Below are positions 1 through 8,768 of a stretch of DNA of 58,527 nucleotides, piece by piece. The position numbers and the translations under genes are program-made. The DNA is taken from NCBI GenBank assembly GCA_947462875.1, contig CANHQJ010000024.1, positions 1 to 58,527 on the forward strand, in the 5' to 3' direction. The first letter of the stretch is position 1, and every line of letters starts with the position of its first letter. Source of the stretch: Verrucomicrobiia bacterium (lineage in GTDB: Bacteria > Verrucomicrobiota > Verrucomicrobiia > Verrucomicrobiales > Akkermansiaceae). The notes under the pieces are model-generated. The model searched no databases, was not told where the DNA came from, and worked only from the letters and a program-made list of their open reading frames with translations.

Positions 1-120
1 CGCACTCACGATGCTCTCAACGGCATCCCTCCCGCTCTCTTCCGAGAGCAACTCGAACAAACCACACGTCAAACACCAACCTCAACCAACTCTCCCATCA
101 ACCCTAAAACTCTATTTTAA
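1..120 (+). CDS. IS3-family transposase (OrfB), C-terminal fragment cut by the window edge
   Basis: The reading frame is open from base 1 to TAA at 118-120. It encodes 39 residues starting RTHDALNGIPPALFREQL, which resembles the C-terminal end of the DDE integrase domain of IS3-family OrfB proteins (usual pattern RPHxALGxxxPxxF). The stop lies four bases before a candidate IS terminal repeat (125-148), as expected for OrfB running to the right end of the element. The catalytic DDE residues would be upstream of the window. The call rests on a short segment, so it is moderate. Confidence 0.6.
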   Translation, partial: RTHDALNGIPPALFREQLEQTTRQTPTSTNSPINPKTLF

Positions 121-124
121 AACT

Positions 125-148
125 GTACCGCTTTTGGGGGAGCTGACA
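125..148 (+). repeat. Candidate right terminal inverted repeat of the IS3-like element
   Basis: Read on the minus strand this begins TGTCAGCTCCCCCAAAAG and ends GGTACA. That is the TG-start, C-run, A-run layout seen in ends of several IS3-group elements. It sits directly after the transposase stop. The matching left end is outside the window, so the repeat cannot be verified here. Confidence 0.5.
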
Positions 149-273
149 ATGTAGTGAAATTGACGCCCTTTCTGGAACGAATTAAGGCCATGGATTCGCC
201 CATGCCAGAGAAGCCACCTGCATCCTTGACGGGTCGGGCGGGTGATTTGGCAAACTCGCTGAAAAATGAAGGG

Positions 274-302
274 TTGCCAGCACGTAAATTAAAGACTAGA
301 CT
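274..302 (+). promoter_or_regulatory. Possible sigma-70 promoter for tatA
   Basis: TTGCCA at 274-279 and TAGACT at 297-302 are separated by 17 bases. Transcription would begin near 308-310, which favours translation of tatA from the ATG at 329 rather than 308. Only pattern matching supports this. Confidence 0.3.
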
Positions 303-307
303 GCTCC

Positions 308-538
308 ATGAACACGACTCTCGCTTTTATGAACTTAGGTGGACAAGAAATGATTATCATCTTCGTGGTGATTCTTCTGCTTTTCGGAGCGAAGAAAATC
401 CCCGAACTCGCACGCGGCCTTGGCAAGAGCATGGGCGAATTCAAAAAAGCGCGCGATGAATTCGAACGCGAGATCAGCAAAGCCGAAGACGAGGTCAAAA
501 TCCGCGAGGCTGCCGGCAAAGAACCACGCGACAGCTGA
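308..538 (+). CDS. tatA: Sec-independent protein translocase subunit TatA/TatE
   Basis: 76 residues. TatA forms the pore-like component of the twin-arginine pathway that exports folded proteins across the inner membrane. The layout is canonical: a short N-terminus (GGQE), a single hydrophobic helix (about residues 15-27), the FG hinge, then the amphipathic [20 protein letters not shown] helix and a charged tail. An internal ATG at 329 gives MNLGGQEM, the more usual TatA start; 308 is the longest option. No tatB or tatC is nearby. Several proteins in this window (DUF1552, DUF1501) carry twin-arginine signals and could be clients, which is inference. Confidence 0.93.
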   Translation: MNTTLAFMNLGGQEMIIIFVVILLLFGAKKIPELARGLGKSMGEFKKARDEFEREISKAEDEVKIREAAGKEPRDS

Positions 539-544
539 TCCCAC

Positions 545-1606
545 ATGAAGCATCTCCGCTCCCTGACCCTCGCTCCATGGCACTATGGAGCGCTTTTTTT
601 CGCCTGTTTGTTCCTGGGCACCTCGTGCCAGAAAAAACAAACGCCCAGCGCGGCGCAGGTCCTTCCCCTGGCCACGGAAGTCGCACCGGCGGTTGTCAGC
701 AGCATCAGTGAGACGAAGCCCGTCACACCCGTGGCACAGCCCGCCACCACACCACCCGCCGCTACAGGCGCAGCGGCACTTCGATTTGTCGGCTACAATG
801 TGGAAAACTGGCTCATCCTCGAAGAACGCTACGATTACGAAACGCGTGTCAGTTCCAAAAACGCTCCCAAACCGGAAAAGGAAAAAGCGGCCGTGATCTC
901 GATCCTCACCGATGCCAAGCCCGATGTGCTGGGTGTGTGTGAAATCGGCAGCAAGGAGGACCTGATGGAAATCCAGAAACGGCTCAAATCCGCAGGTCTC
1001 GATCTGCCCCACAGCCATTTCTCCAGCGGTGTCGATAGCTCCCGTCACCTGGGACTGCTCTCGCGTTTTCCCATCGCCTCCACCGCCACGCCAGCCGATA
1101 CCCAATACAAACTCGATGGCAAGGAATACGGCATCCAGCGCGGCGTGCTCGATGCCACCGTGCAAACGCCCGATTCCCGTCTGTGGCGTTTCCTCGGCGT
1201 CCACCTCAAGTCCAAGCGCGAAGTGGAGGATAACGATCAGAATCTCATGCGTATCAATGAGGCGCAGCTTGTGCGCAAGCACATCGATGAGATCCTCAAG
1301 GCCGATCCGCAGGCCCGCATCATCGGCTACGGCGACTTCAATGACACCCGCGCCAGCTCGCCCATCCGCATCATCCAGGGCCCGAACAATAGCCCGCGCG
1401 CCATGTCACCCATCGGACTTCGCGATTCCCGCAAGCAGTACTGGACGCACTTCTGGGCCAAGGAAGACGTCTATGCCCGCCTCGATTACATCTTCTTCAG
1501 CCAAGCCCTGAAAAAGGATGTGATGTTTGAGGAATGCAAGATCCTCGATCCGGAAAACTGGAATGACGCCTCGGACCACCGCGCGGTGCTGGGAGTTTTC
1601 CGTTAG
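545..1606 (+). CDS. Endonuclease/exonuclease/phosphatase family lipoprotein
   Basis: 353 residues with an N-terminal signal and a lipoprotein-like cysteine (LGTSC, Cys28), then a Pro/Ala/Thr-rich linker to about residue 78. The EEP fold follows with its diagnostic motifs: YNVENWL (84-90), the metal-binding Glu in VCEIGS (E133), GDFND (263-267) and the terminal SDH (343-345). The family hydrolyses phosphodiester or phosphomonoester bonds with Mg2+. The substrate cannot be predicted; an exported nuclease or a phospholipid/inositol phosphatase are both possible. The gene starts seven bases after the tatA stop, so the two may be co-transcribed. The lipobox is not ideal at -3 (Gly). Confidence 0.85.
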   Translation: MKHLRSLTLAPWHYGALFFACLFLGTSCQKKQTPSAAQVLPLATEVAPAVVSSISETKPVTPVAQPATTPPAATGAAALRFVGYNVENWLILEERYDYETRVSSKNAPKPEKEKAAVISILTDAKPDVLGVCEIGSKEDLMEIQKRLKSAGLDLPHSHFSSGVDSSRHLGLLSRFPIASTATPADTQYKLDGKEYGIQRGVLDATVQTPDSRLWRFLGVHLKSKREVEDNDQNLMRINEAQLVRKHIDEILKADPQARIIGYGDFNDTRASSPIRIIQGPNNSPRAMSPIGLRDSRKQYWTHFWAKEDVYARLDYIFFSQALKKDVMFEECKILDPENWNDASDHRAVLGVFR

Positions 1607-1623
1607 TCAGCCATTGTTCCATC

Positions 1624-2781
1624 GTGAAAACAGTCCAACTCAAGTACCTCTCGTATCACCCGAACATCTGGGGTCGCATGATCGGTGATGTTTCCGCCGA
1701 TTGCAAAGCCGGTGACCTCGTGCAGGTGCTCGATAAAAAAGGAGAACCATTCGGCATCGGCTTCTGGAATCCCCGCGCGAAAATCCCGCTGCGCCTCGCC
1801 GCGCACGGTTCCCTCGCTCCAGAGGAATCCTTTTTCCTGCAAGCGATCGAGCGCGCCGCGCAACTGCGCCGCGAAGTGCTGAAGCTCGATGAAGCGACCG
1901 AAGCCTACCGCGCCGTCCACGGCGATGCCGATCAACTTCCCGGCCTGATCGTCGATAAATTCGCCGATGTGCTTTCGATCGAGGTCTCCTCGCTCGCCGT
2001 CTGGCAACGCCTTGATGTCTGGATTCCCGCCCTGCACGCGGCATTCGGCACCCAACGCTCGCGCGTGCAGGTGGATCCGGAAATCGCCCGCGTCGAGTCG
2101 CTCCCCATCGGCCATCACCCGCTGCACCAAACCATACGCCCGCTCAAAATCCGAGAGCACGGCGTGCCGTTTGAAATCAATTTCGCCGAGTCCCACAAGA
2201 CCGGATTTTTCTGCGACCAGCGCGACAACCGACGCCGCTTCGCCAGCCTTTGCCAGGACCGCGAGGTGCTGGATCTCTGCTGCTACACCGGCGGATTTTC
2301 GGTCAATGCCGCGCTCGCCGGTGCGAAGGAAGTCACCGCGGTGGACCTTGACGAACGCGCGGTCGAGATGGCCAAACGCAACGCGAACATCAACCAGGCG
2401 CGCGTGAAGTTCACCCATGCCGATGCCTTCACCTGGGTGCGCACGATGATCGAAAACGGCCGCCAGTGGGACGTCGTGCTCGCCGATCCACCGAAATTCA
2501 TCCACGGCAAAGACGAGGACAGACTCGGCTGGAACAAGTACTGCGATCTCAATGCCCTCGTGCTCAAGCTGGTGAAACCAGGCGGGATTTTTGTCACTTG
2601 CTCGTGCTCCGGGATGCTGAGCCCGGACGACTTCGAGCGCATCATCATCTCCGCCGCGCATCGCCAGAACCTGCGCTTGCAAATCATCGCCCGCACCGGT
2701 GCCGGTGGCGATCATCCGACTCTGTCGAACTACCCGGAATCACAGTACCTCAAGGTCATCTGGGCCCGCGTCCTCGCCTGA
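1624..2781 (+). CDS. Class I SAM-dependent rRNA (cytosine-5) methyltransferase, RlmI-like
   Basis: 385 residues from a GTG start. An N-terminal PUA-like RNA-binding domain (about 1-75, containing HPNIWGRMIGD and a GIGFWNP segment) is followed by an EEHEE-type linker domain and a Rossmann methyltransferase. Motif I is LDLCCYTGGF (about 216-225), then VDLDERAVEMAKRN, and the catalytic-site motif VLADPPKF (about 285-292). The same order is found in the YccW/RlmI family, which methylates 23S rRNA cytosine. The exact target base is not proven here. The last 42 bases overlap the end of the convergent VanZ-like gene. Confidence 0.88.
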   Translation: MKTVQLKYLSYHPNIWGRMIGDVSADCKAGDLVQVLDKKGEPFGIGFWNPRAKIPLRLAAHGSLAPEESFFLQAIERAAQLRREVLKLDEATEAYRAVHGDADQLPGLIVDKFADVLSIEVSSLAVWQRLDVWIPALHAAFGTQRSRVQVDPEIARVESLPIGHHPLHQTIRPLKIREHGVPFEINFAESHKTGFFCDQRDNRRRFASLCQDREVLDLCCYTGGFSVNAALAGAKEVTAVDLDERAVEMAKRNANINQARVKFTHADAFTWVRTMIENGRQWDVVLADPPKFIHGKDEDRLGWNKYCDLNALVLKLVKPGGIFVTCSCSGMLSPDDFERIIISAAHRQNLRLQIIARTGAGGDHPTLSNYPESQYLKVIWARVLA

Positions 2782-4107
2782 TGACGTGATACTTGCACCG
2801 AGCCGCTTCGTCACCCAGCGCCGGATGCGTTGAAACAGTAAAACGATTCCCAGCGCCAGGAAAAGACCACCCACATTGGAAGCAACATCCCACCAGTCTC
2901 CCTTGTCCCATGTGTTATAAATCAAATTCGGAATGATTTCTCCGAGCAACGCGACACCGAAAGGCAGCGGCCAAATCCGCGCCGAACCCGCGCAACCGAA
3001 GACAAACAAACCGATGCCAAAAAACGCGGTGAAATGCGTGAGGTTGTATTTTTTCCAGTTCCACTTCCGGTCCAATTCCCGCAACCACAGCCCTAACGAA
3101 AATGACTTGCGCTTTTGCGGTGCCGAGGTGACTGGCGCGGGCACTGGTTTGACTTCCTCTATTTCCGGCGCGGTGGGCACCACAGGGATCTCCGCTGTTT
3201 GCGTGGACGGCGGTATGGTGCGCAGACGCGGTCTGGGAGCGTCCGGAGCGGGCGAGGGCACCGGTTTAGGCGCGGGCTTGGCCACTTCCTGTGTTTCTGG
3301 CGGCAAAACAGGAGCCTCTTTCACCACCGCAGGAATCACCGGCCCCATCACAAAACCTCCGATCAAGGACGGAAACATCGTACGCCCCTGCGGAAACACA
3401 AAAAACCACGCCCCGGCCAGGATCCCGCAGGCGATGACAAACGCCCTTGCCCGCACCCCACGGCCGCGAATCTGTGGCAGCAGCAAGCGGCTCAGCGCCC
3501 AGGCCCAACAGCCTAACAGAATGACCGTCGCCGGAACAAACCACACGCGCTGGCGCACGGCCTCCACGCGCAGGCCGCGCAAGCGCAGCACGCCTTCCTC
3601 GCCGAATCCATCGATCGCGACCACCACTTTTTTCAAGTTGACCGGCAATTCCACCACGGTCTGCACCCGATGCCATCCCTTGCTGCCTCTCGCTCCCACC
3701 ACACCATGATCCATGGGCGCGCAAAAGCGGTTTCTCTCATCGTAACCCGCGATCACCACCCGCAGCTGCAGCCAACGAACCACCGGATGAGGCACGGCGT
3801 TTTCCCAACTGGCATCACAAGTGACGGCCACATAGCTCACCTCCTCCAGCCCCTCCAGCGGACGCGATAGCGAAAAATTCGGTTGGTTCCGCCGCTTGGT
3901 GAGAACCAGACCATCTCCATCCGCGCGGACTTGCTCCGGCGTTACCGATTTCCCCTCGGTCCAGTGCTCTAACGATTCACAAGCGTTATCAGGAATCAAA
4001 TTCGGCCCGATGCGCTCGAAACGCCATTGCCACAGCAGGACCGTCAGCAAACAGAGCCCGGCCCATACCTTGCCATGCTCGCGCCACCATGAAAAAAACC
4101 GTTTCAC
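2740..4107 (-). CDS. VanZ-like membrane protein with N-terminal extracytoplasmic domain
   Basis: 455 residues. One N-terminal membrane segment (about 14-28) precedes a roughly 150-residue domain that looks like a beta-sandwich (carbohydrate-binding-like, unassigned). A second membrane segment, a third near the FPQG region, and a Pro-rich linker (PVPSPAPDAPRP) follow. The C-terminus, from KYNLTHFTAFFGIGLFVFG through NTWDKGDWWDVASNVGG, matches VanZ-like proteins. VanZ-type proteins are linked to envelope functions, but the activity is unknown. The start ATG overlaps the TGA of the upstream thioredoxin-like gene (ATGA, 4104-4107), indicating translational coupling. Confidence 0.7.
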   Translation of the reverse strand: MKRFFSWWREHGKVWAGLCLLTVLLWQWRFERIGPNLIPDNACESLEHWTEGKSVTPEQVRADGDGLVLTKRRNQPNFSLSRPLEGLEEVSYVAVTCDASWENAVPHPVVRWLQLRVVIAGYDERNRFCAPMDHGVVGARGSKGWHRVQTVVELPVNLKKVVVAIDGFGEEGVLRLRGLRVEAVRQRVWFVPATVILLGCWAWALSRLLLPQIRGRGVRARAFVIACGILAGAWFFVFPQGRTMFPSLIGGFVMGPVIPAVVKEAPVLPPETQEVAKPAPKPVPSPAPDAPRPRLRTIPPSTQTAEIPVVPTAPEIEEVKPVPAPVTSAPQKRKSFSLGLWLRELDRKWNWKKYNLTHFTAFFGIGLFVFGCAGSARIWPLPFGVALLGEIIPNLIYNTWDKGDWWDVASNVGGLFLALGIVLLFQRIRRWVTKRLGASITSSGEDAGPDDLEVL

Positions 4108-5018
4108 TGGATGCCGCGTTTTTTCTTCTCCGCCTCGATCCAGTCCTGATCCGCGCGGGAGAGGGAGGATTCCTTGGTGCGGAAACGATTGCCATCCGGC
4201 TCCACCATCACCATCTCACCCTTGTGATACGAAACCAAACGCGCCACCAGAGTGCGGTCCTGCTTGTCGTGCCAGCGACGGTAGCCCTGCTTTTCGAGTT
4301 TTTTCATCCAGTTCTGGTACTCGCTCTCACCCACGTTCACCGAGTGTTTCAGCTGCCCCCAGAAAAATTCCGCCTGCCCCTTGGTGTAGCCGCGGTATTT
4401 CGCCAACAACTCGCCCTGCGGCGAGAGCACGACGACGGTGGGCGAACCGAGAGCTTTGTATTTTTTCTTCATCGTCTCCACGTATTCCTGCGCGCTGACC
4501 TCCTTGTCGTATTTCTCCCCGCGCGCCATCAACGCGCTTTGATCGACCATCAGACGGATGGTATGATCCCGCGCCCAGTCGCCGAAATCCGCTTGGCCGA
4601 AAAGCTCCTCGCTCAGTTGCTCGCACAGCGGGCTGCGCACGCTGTCGGTGAACCAAATCATCACACACTTGCCCTCGCGGATCGCCAGGCGCTTCGCCTC
4701 GGTCTCGCTTTTCAGCCATACCTCGCGCTTCGGCCCGGCCAGCAGTTTCTGCAGTTCGGGAATGTTCTGATCCATTTTGTCCGGATCCGTCCACATGATG
4801 TTCTCGGCTTTGGTGTGATTGGCCAGTGCCACACTCACCTGCGCCGCATCCACACCCGCTTCCCCCGCGGGTCCATCGACCTCGGGATTCGCCCGCAGTT
4901 CCTTGGGAATGCCAGTCGGACCAAAGGGATTGACCTCCTTTTTCGCGTTTTTTTTCATCACTCCGCACGAGCAACAAACGCACCCTATCACGAGCCATGG
5001 AAGATGCAGCAACCGCAT
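4104..5018 (-). CDS. Thioredoxin-fold lipoprotein with C-terminal SHD1-like domain
   Basis: 304 residues from the ATG at 5018, chosen because it gives a signal with a good lipobox (VIGC, Cys13); a longer in-frame start exists at 5051. The central part has a thioredoxin-like fold pattern (KCVMIWFTDSVRSPLCEQL, then GSPTVVVLSP with the cis-Pro). The usual CxxC is replaced by SPLC, so a redox role is doubtful. The end (LVARLVSYHKGEMVMVEPDG ... LSRADQDWIE) resembles the SHD1-like domain common in PVC secreted proteins. It is coupled to the VanZ-like gene by a 4-bp overlap. The partner and substrate are unknown. Confidence 0.65.
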   Translation of the reverse strand: MRLLHLPWLVIGCVCCSCGVMKKNAKKEVNPFGPTGIPKELRANPEVDGPAGEAGVDAAQVSVALANHTKAENIMWTDPDKMDQNIPELQKLLAGPKREVWLKSETEAKRLAIREGKCVMIWFTDSVRSPLCEQLSEELFGQADFGDWARDHTIRLMVDQSALMARGEKYDKEVSAQEYVETMKKKYKALGSPTVVVLSPQGELLAKYRGYTKGQAEFFWGQLKHSVNVGESEYQNWMKKLEKQGYRRWHDKQDRTLVARLVSYHKGEMVMVEPDGNRFRTKESSLSRADQDWIEAEKKKRGIQ

Positions 5019-5100
5019 GACGCAGCGTATCACGGCATCACCGCGCTGCAAAACACAAATTGCTTGCTTTCGCGCGGCGGTCGTTTTTACTTCCCTGCCT

Positions 5101-6702
5101 ATGAACCGTCTGCTGCCTTTCCTTGCCGTGTTCGCGCTCCTGTTCTCCGCCGCACCTGTCCACGCGGCCGATGATCACGCCGGTCCACCGAAATTCATCG
5201 AGCGCACACAAAATTTCGCCGCCGAGGAAAAGGCGCAAAACATCACGGGCATTTGGGACAAGGTCAGCTACCGCGCCAAAAAGGAGCCGATTCTCGCCGT
5301 AGCCTCCATCATTTTCCTGTTGGCGATTTTTCACACCTTCGCCGCCATCCCGATCACCAAATACGCGCACAAGGTGCAGCATGATCACGATGAGAAAATC
5401 AAACAGATCGCCCGCGACCATCACACCATGCCCGAAGAGCAGAAAATGGTCTCATTCAAGGGAACCGTGTTGCACTTCTTCGGCGAGGTCGAAGCTGTTT
5501 TCGGTATCTGGGTCATCGTCCTTCTCGCAGCACTGCTCTACTTCGTCGGCTTCACGGAGATGAAATCCTACATCATGAGCGTGAATTTCACCGAGCCGAT
5601 GTTCGTGTTCGTGATTATGGCGATCGCCTCCACACGCCCGATCCTGCGCTTTGCGGAAAACTGCCTGCGTTTTATCGCGAAGATCGGCAAGGAGACTCCC
5701 GCCGCCTGGTGGCTCTCCATTCTCATCATCGCTCCCCTGCTCGGCTCGCTCATCACCGAGCCCGCCGCCATGACCATCGCCGCCTTGCTGCTCGCCAGAA
5801 AATTCTACCCGCTGAAACCGAGCAGCATGTTCGCCTACGCGACGCTCGGACTGCTGTTCGTCAATATTTCCATCGGTGGTGTGTTGACCAATTTCGCCGC
5901 ACCGCCCGTACTGATGGTGGCGAAAAAATGGGATCTCACCACTCCCTACATGTTCGTGCATTTCGGCGGCAAGGCCGTCGCTGCGATTGTGGTGTCTTCC
6001 TTGCTCTACTACCTGTTTTTCCGCAAGGAGTTGCAAAGCATGGCTGCCAAAATGGCCGACGATGACCACGACGGCATCCCCGATTGGTACCAACGCGATA
6101 CGCCCGTTCCTCTGCAAGTGACGCTCACGCACATCATCTTCATGGCGTGGACGGTGCTGTTCTCGCACTACCCGCCGCTGTTCATGGGAGGCTTCCTGTT
6201 TTTCATCGCCTACAGCAAAGCCACCCGCCATCACCAGAATCCCATCGACCTCCGTGGTCCCATCTTCGTCGGCTTCTTCCTCGGCGCCTTGGTCATCCAC
6301 GGCGGTCTGCAAGGCTGGTGGCTGGGCCCCATCATCACTTCGTTGACCGAATGGCCTCTCTACCTCGGCGCCACGATCCTCACCGGTTTCAACGACAACG
6401 CCGCGATCACCTTCCTCGCCAGCCAGGTCGACAACCTCTCCCCCGCCCTGAAATACAGTGTTCTCGCCGGTGCCGTGACGGGTGGCGGTCTGACGGTCAT
6501 CGCCAATGCGCCGAACCCCGCCGGCCAATCGATCCTCAGCAAATTCTTCGGCGATGGTGTTTCACCGCTGAAGCTGTTCATTGGCGCGCTGATTCCGACG
6601 TTGGTCACCATCGTGATGATGAAATTCATCCCCGATCGCGAATCGCACCGCCAGGCCAACGAGGCGAACACCCCGAAAGTAGAAGCGCCTGCGGCGCACT
6701 GA
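5101..6702 (+). CDS. Putative Na+/H+ antiporter (PF07399-type)
   Basis: 533 residues. The start at 5101 gives a clear signal peptide (MNRLLPFLAVFALLFSAAPVHA); an in-frame extension to 4819 would overlap the divergent lipoprotein gene. About eleven hydrophobic segments follow. Motifs LITEPAAMTIAALLLA and LTNFAAPPVLMVA in the middle and FNDNAAITFLASQV plus VIANAPNPAGQ near the end resemble the two inverted halves of ion-transporter-superfamily antiporters. A charged loop (KMADDDHDGIPDWYQRDTP) has a calcium-site-like DDDHDG stretch. Family assignment is from memory; the transported ion is not proven. ribE starts four bases after the stop. Confidence 0.75.
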   Translation: MNRLLPFLAVFALLFSAAPVHAADDHAGPPKFIERTQNFAAEEKAQNITGIWDKVSYRAKKEPILAVASIIFLLAIFHTFAAIPITKYAHKVQHDHDEKIKQIARDHHTMPEEQKMVSFKGTVLHFFGEVEAVFGIWVIVLLAALLYFVGFTEMKSYIMSVNFTEPMFVFVIMAIASTRPILRFAENCLRFIAKIGKETPAAWWLSILIIAPLLGSLITEPAAMTIAALLLARKFYPLKPSSMFAYATLGLLFVNISIGGVLTNFAAPPVLMVAKKWDLTTPYMFVHFGGKAVAAIVVSSLLYYLFFRKELQSMAAKMADDDHDGIPDWYQRDTPVPLQVTLTHIIFMAWTVLFSHYPPLFMGGFLFFIAYSKATRHHQNPIDLRGPIFVGFFLGALVIHGGLQGWWLGPIITSLTEWPLYLGATILTGFNDNAAITFLASQVDNLSPALKYSVLAGAVTGGGLTVIANAPNPAGQSILSKFFGDGVSPLKLFIGALIPTLVTIVMMKFIPDRESHRQANEANTPKVEAPAAH

Positions 6703-6706
6703 GAAC

Positions 6707-7294
6707 ATGTTCACGGGCTTGGTCGAAACCACGGGTCGCGTCATCTCGCTGCAAGAGCGCGGCGAGCAGGCGCGTCTGATGCTGGAAATTCCCTTCGCTC
6801 CGGAACTGGAACTCGGTGAATCGGTAGCGGTCAATGGCTGCTGCCTCACGGTGGCGGCGATCGAGGAAAATGCCATCTCCTTTGATCTGTTGGCCCAGAC
6901 CTTGGCACTCACTTCGTTAGGCGCGCTGCGGGAAAACTCGCTCGTCAATCTCGAACGCGCCTTGCTGCCCACCACCCGACTCGGCGGACATTTCGTGCAA
7001 GGCCACGTCGATGCCACCGGTACCATCCTCGATCTTTCCCCACGCGGGCAGGACCATCGTCTGGAAATCTCCCTGCCGGAAAAAGTGCAACGCTACTGCA
7101 TCCCGCAAGGCTCCATCGCCATCGATGGCATTTCACTCACCATCGCCGAGCTTCACCCGCACAGCGCCGTGTTCTGGATCATCCCGCACACGATTTCACG
7201 CACGAACCTGCAGGACAAAACCATCGGCGCCCCCGTCAATCTCGAAGCCGATCTGTTAGCCAAATACGCCGCCCGTTTTCACGAAGCGCGCTGA
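6707..7294 (+). CDS. ribE: Riboflavin synthase, alpha chain
   Basis: 195 residues, normal length. The enzyme dismutates two 6,7-dimethyl-8-ribityllumazine molecules to riboflavin. The N-terminus [12 protein letters not shown] is nearly invariant in the family. The two tandem lumazine-binding barrels each show their hallmark segments: [12 protein letters not shown] in the first and [14 protein letters not shown] in the second, with [13 protein letters not shown] between. No other rib gene is adjacent and no FMN riboswitch fits in the four-base gap to the antiporter gene, so expression probably depends on the upstream promoter. The last 16 bases overlap the convergent arsC. Confidence 0.96.
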   Translation: MFTGLVETTGRVISLQERGEQARLMLEIPFAPELELGESVAVNGCCLTVAAIEENAISFDLLAQTLALTSLGALRENSLVNLERALLPTTRLGGHFVQGHVDATGTILDLSPRGQDHRLEISLPEKVQRYCIPQGSIAIDGISLTIAELHPHSAVFWIIPHTISRTNLQDKTIGAPVNLEADLLAKYAARFHEAR

Positions 7295-7713
7295 TCCAAC
7301 CGCCCCGCCGCGTAGGCCTGAAACACCCGCGCGATCTCATCGCGCACGCGGCGGAACACCTGCATCTGCTCTTCCTCCGTACCCGTCGCATGCGCGGGAT
7401 CATCGAAGCCCCAGTGATGGCGGTTCATCTGCCCGGGAAACAGCGGGCAGGCCTGATCGGCATTGCCGCAGACCGTGATGACCGTCTCGACTTGCTGATC
7501 GAGAAACTCGTTCAGATGCTTCGAGCGATGCGCGGCGATATCGATGCCGATTTCCGCCATCGCTTTAATCGCCAGCGGATGCACATAGCCCGCCGGATTC
7601 GAACCCGCGCTGGCGACAGCAAAATCATCCCCCAGCGCCCGACGCAACAAGCCTTCGGCCAAATGCGAGCGACAGGAATTTCCGGTACAAAGAATCAGGA
7701 TCAATGGTTTCAT
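7279..7713 (-). CDS. arsC: Arsenate reductase, thioredoxin-coupled (low-molecular-weight phosphatase fold)
   Basis: 144 residues. It reduces arsenate to arsenite using a cysteine cascade recycled by thioredoxin. The CX5R loop is CTGNSCR (C9-R15). Cys82 and Cys89 in [10 protein letters not shown] correspond to the second and third redox cysteines of the S. aureus pI258-type enzyme. The DPA motif (FDDPAHATG) supplies the general acid. It is the last gene of the ars operon: its ATG overlaps the acr3 stop by one base (TGATG), and its 3' end overlaps ribE on the other strand by 16 bases. Confidence 0.96.
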   Translation of the reverse strand: MKPLILILCTGNSCRSHLAEGLLRRALGDDFAVASAGSNPAGYVHPLAIKAMAEIGIDIAAHRSKHLNEFLDQQVETVITVCGNADQACPLFPGQMNRHHWGFDDPAHATGTEEEQMQVFRRVRDEIARVFQAYAAGRLDQRAS

Positions 7714-8768
7714 CAGTTTTGAGTAGAAAAGAATTTGCGACGAAGAAAAAACGACACATGCACCAGACCGATAAGAGCCGGCACCTCAATGAGAGGACCC
7801 ACCACCGCCGCAAAGGCGACGCCTGAGTCCAAACCAAACACGGCAATCGCCACCGCGATCGCGAGTTCAAAATTATTTCCCGCCGAGGTGAATGCCACAC
7901 TCGCGGTGCGCGGGTAGTCCGATCCCAGTTTCGCCGCCATCACGAAGCTCACCAGGAACATCACTGCAAAATAGATCACCAACGGAATCGCGATGCGCAG
8001 CACATCCAGGGGCAGGCGCACAATGGCATCGCCTTTGTAGGTGAACATCAGCACGATCGTGAACAGCAACGCGATCAGGGTCAGCGGCGCGATTTTCGGC
8101 AGGAACCTGCTCTCATACCATGCCTCGCCTTTCGCCTTCACCAGCAGCACCCGGCTCAGGACACCCACGGCAAAGGGAATGCCGAGATAGATCAGCACAC
8201 TGTGAAAAATGTCCGACATCGCAATCGGCACGATCACACCTTTCAGCCCGACGTAGGGCGGCAGCACGGTGATGAAAAACCACGCGTAGGCACTGTAAAA
8301 CAGAATCTGCGCGATGCTGTTGAGCGCCACCAGGCCCGCCGCATACTCGCTGCTGCCTTTGGCGAGATGATTCCATACCAGCACCATCGCGATGCAGCGC
8401 GCGATGCCCACAAGGATCAACCCGATCATGTAATCCGGTTGATCGCGCAAAAACACCACCGCCAGAACCCACATCAATACCGGACCGATGATCCAGTTTT
8501 GCACCAGGGACAGCGAAAGGATTTTTTTGTTGGCGAACACCTTCGGCATCTCGGCGTAACGCACTTTTGCCAAGGGCGGAATCATCATCAAGATCAAGCC
8601 GATCGCCAGCGGGATGTTGGTGGTGCCCACCGTCATCGGCGCGAAAAAGGCCGCCGGATCGGCAATCACAAAGTTTCCTAACAAAATGCCGATGCCCATG
8701 GCGGCGAAAATCCAGACCGTCAGGTAGCGGTCGAGAAACGACATGTTTTTTGCGATCGATTCCGTCAT
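7713..8768 (-). CDS. acr3: Arsenite efflux transporter, Acr3 family
   Basis: 351 residues with about ten hydrophobic segments, matching Acr3 (BART superfamily) rather than the twelve-helix ArsB. Typical pieces are [19 protein letters not shown] at the N-terminus, [16 protein letters not shown] with the conserved substrate-binding Cys, and [18 protein letters not shown]-like residues near the end ([13 protein letters not shown]). It extrudes arsenite made by ArsC. It overlaps arsA by four bases (ATGA, 8765-8768) and arsC by one. With ArsA it could form an ATP-assisted pump, though Acr3 also works alone. Confidence 0.95.
   Translation of the reverse strand: MTESIAKNMSFLDRYLTVWIFAAMGIGILLGNFVIADPAAFFAPMTVGTTNIPLAIGLILMMIPPLAKVRYAEMPKVFANKKILSLSLVQNWIIGPVLMWVLAVVFLRDQPDYMIGLILVGIARCIAMVLVWNHLAKGSSEYAAGLVALNSIAQILFYSAYAWFFITVLPPYVGLKGVIVPIAMSDIFHSVLIYLGIPFAVGVLSRVLLVKAKGEAWYESRFLPKIAPLTLIALLFTIVLMFTYKGDAIVRLPLDVLRIAIPLVIYFAVMFLVSFVMAAKLGSDYPRTASVAFTSAGNNFELAIAVAIAVFGLDSGVAFAAVVGPLIEVPALIGLVHVSFFLRRKFFSTQN

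Noticed and set aside
154-459. 101-codon plus-strand frame before and over tatA
   Set aside because: It overlaps tatA in another frame and lacks any recognisable motif or ribosome-binding site.
335-1282. 315-codon minus-strand frame over tatA and the nuclease gene
   Set aside because: It is antisense to two well-supported genes and has no recognisable domain; GC-rich codon bias opens such shadow frames.
7590-7615. tRNA T-arm-like sequence (GGGTTCGAATCC on the minus strand)
   Set aside because: It lies inside arsC and encodes the conserved SAGSNPAGY segment; no acceptor or anticodon arms flank it.
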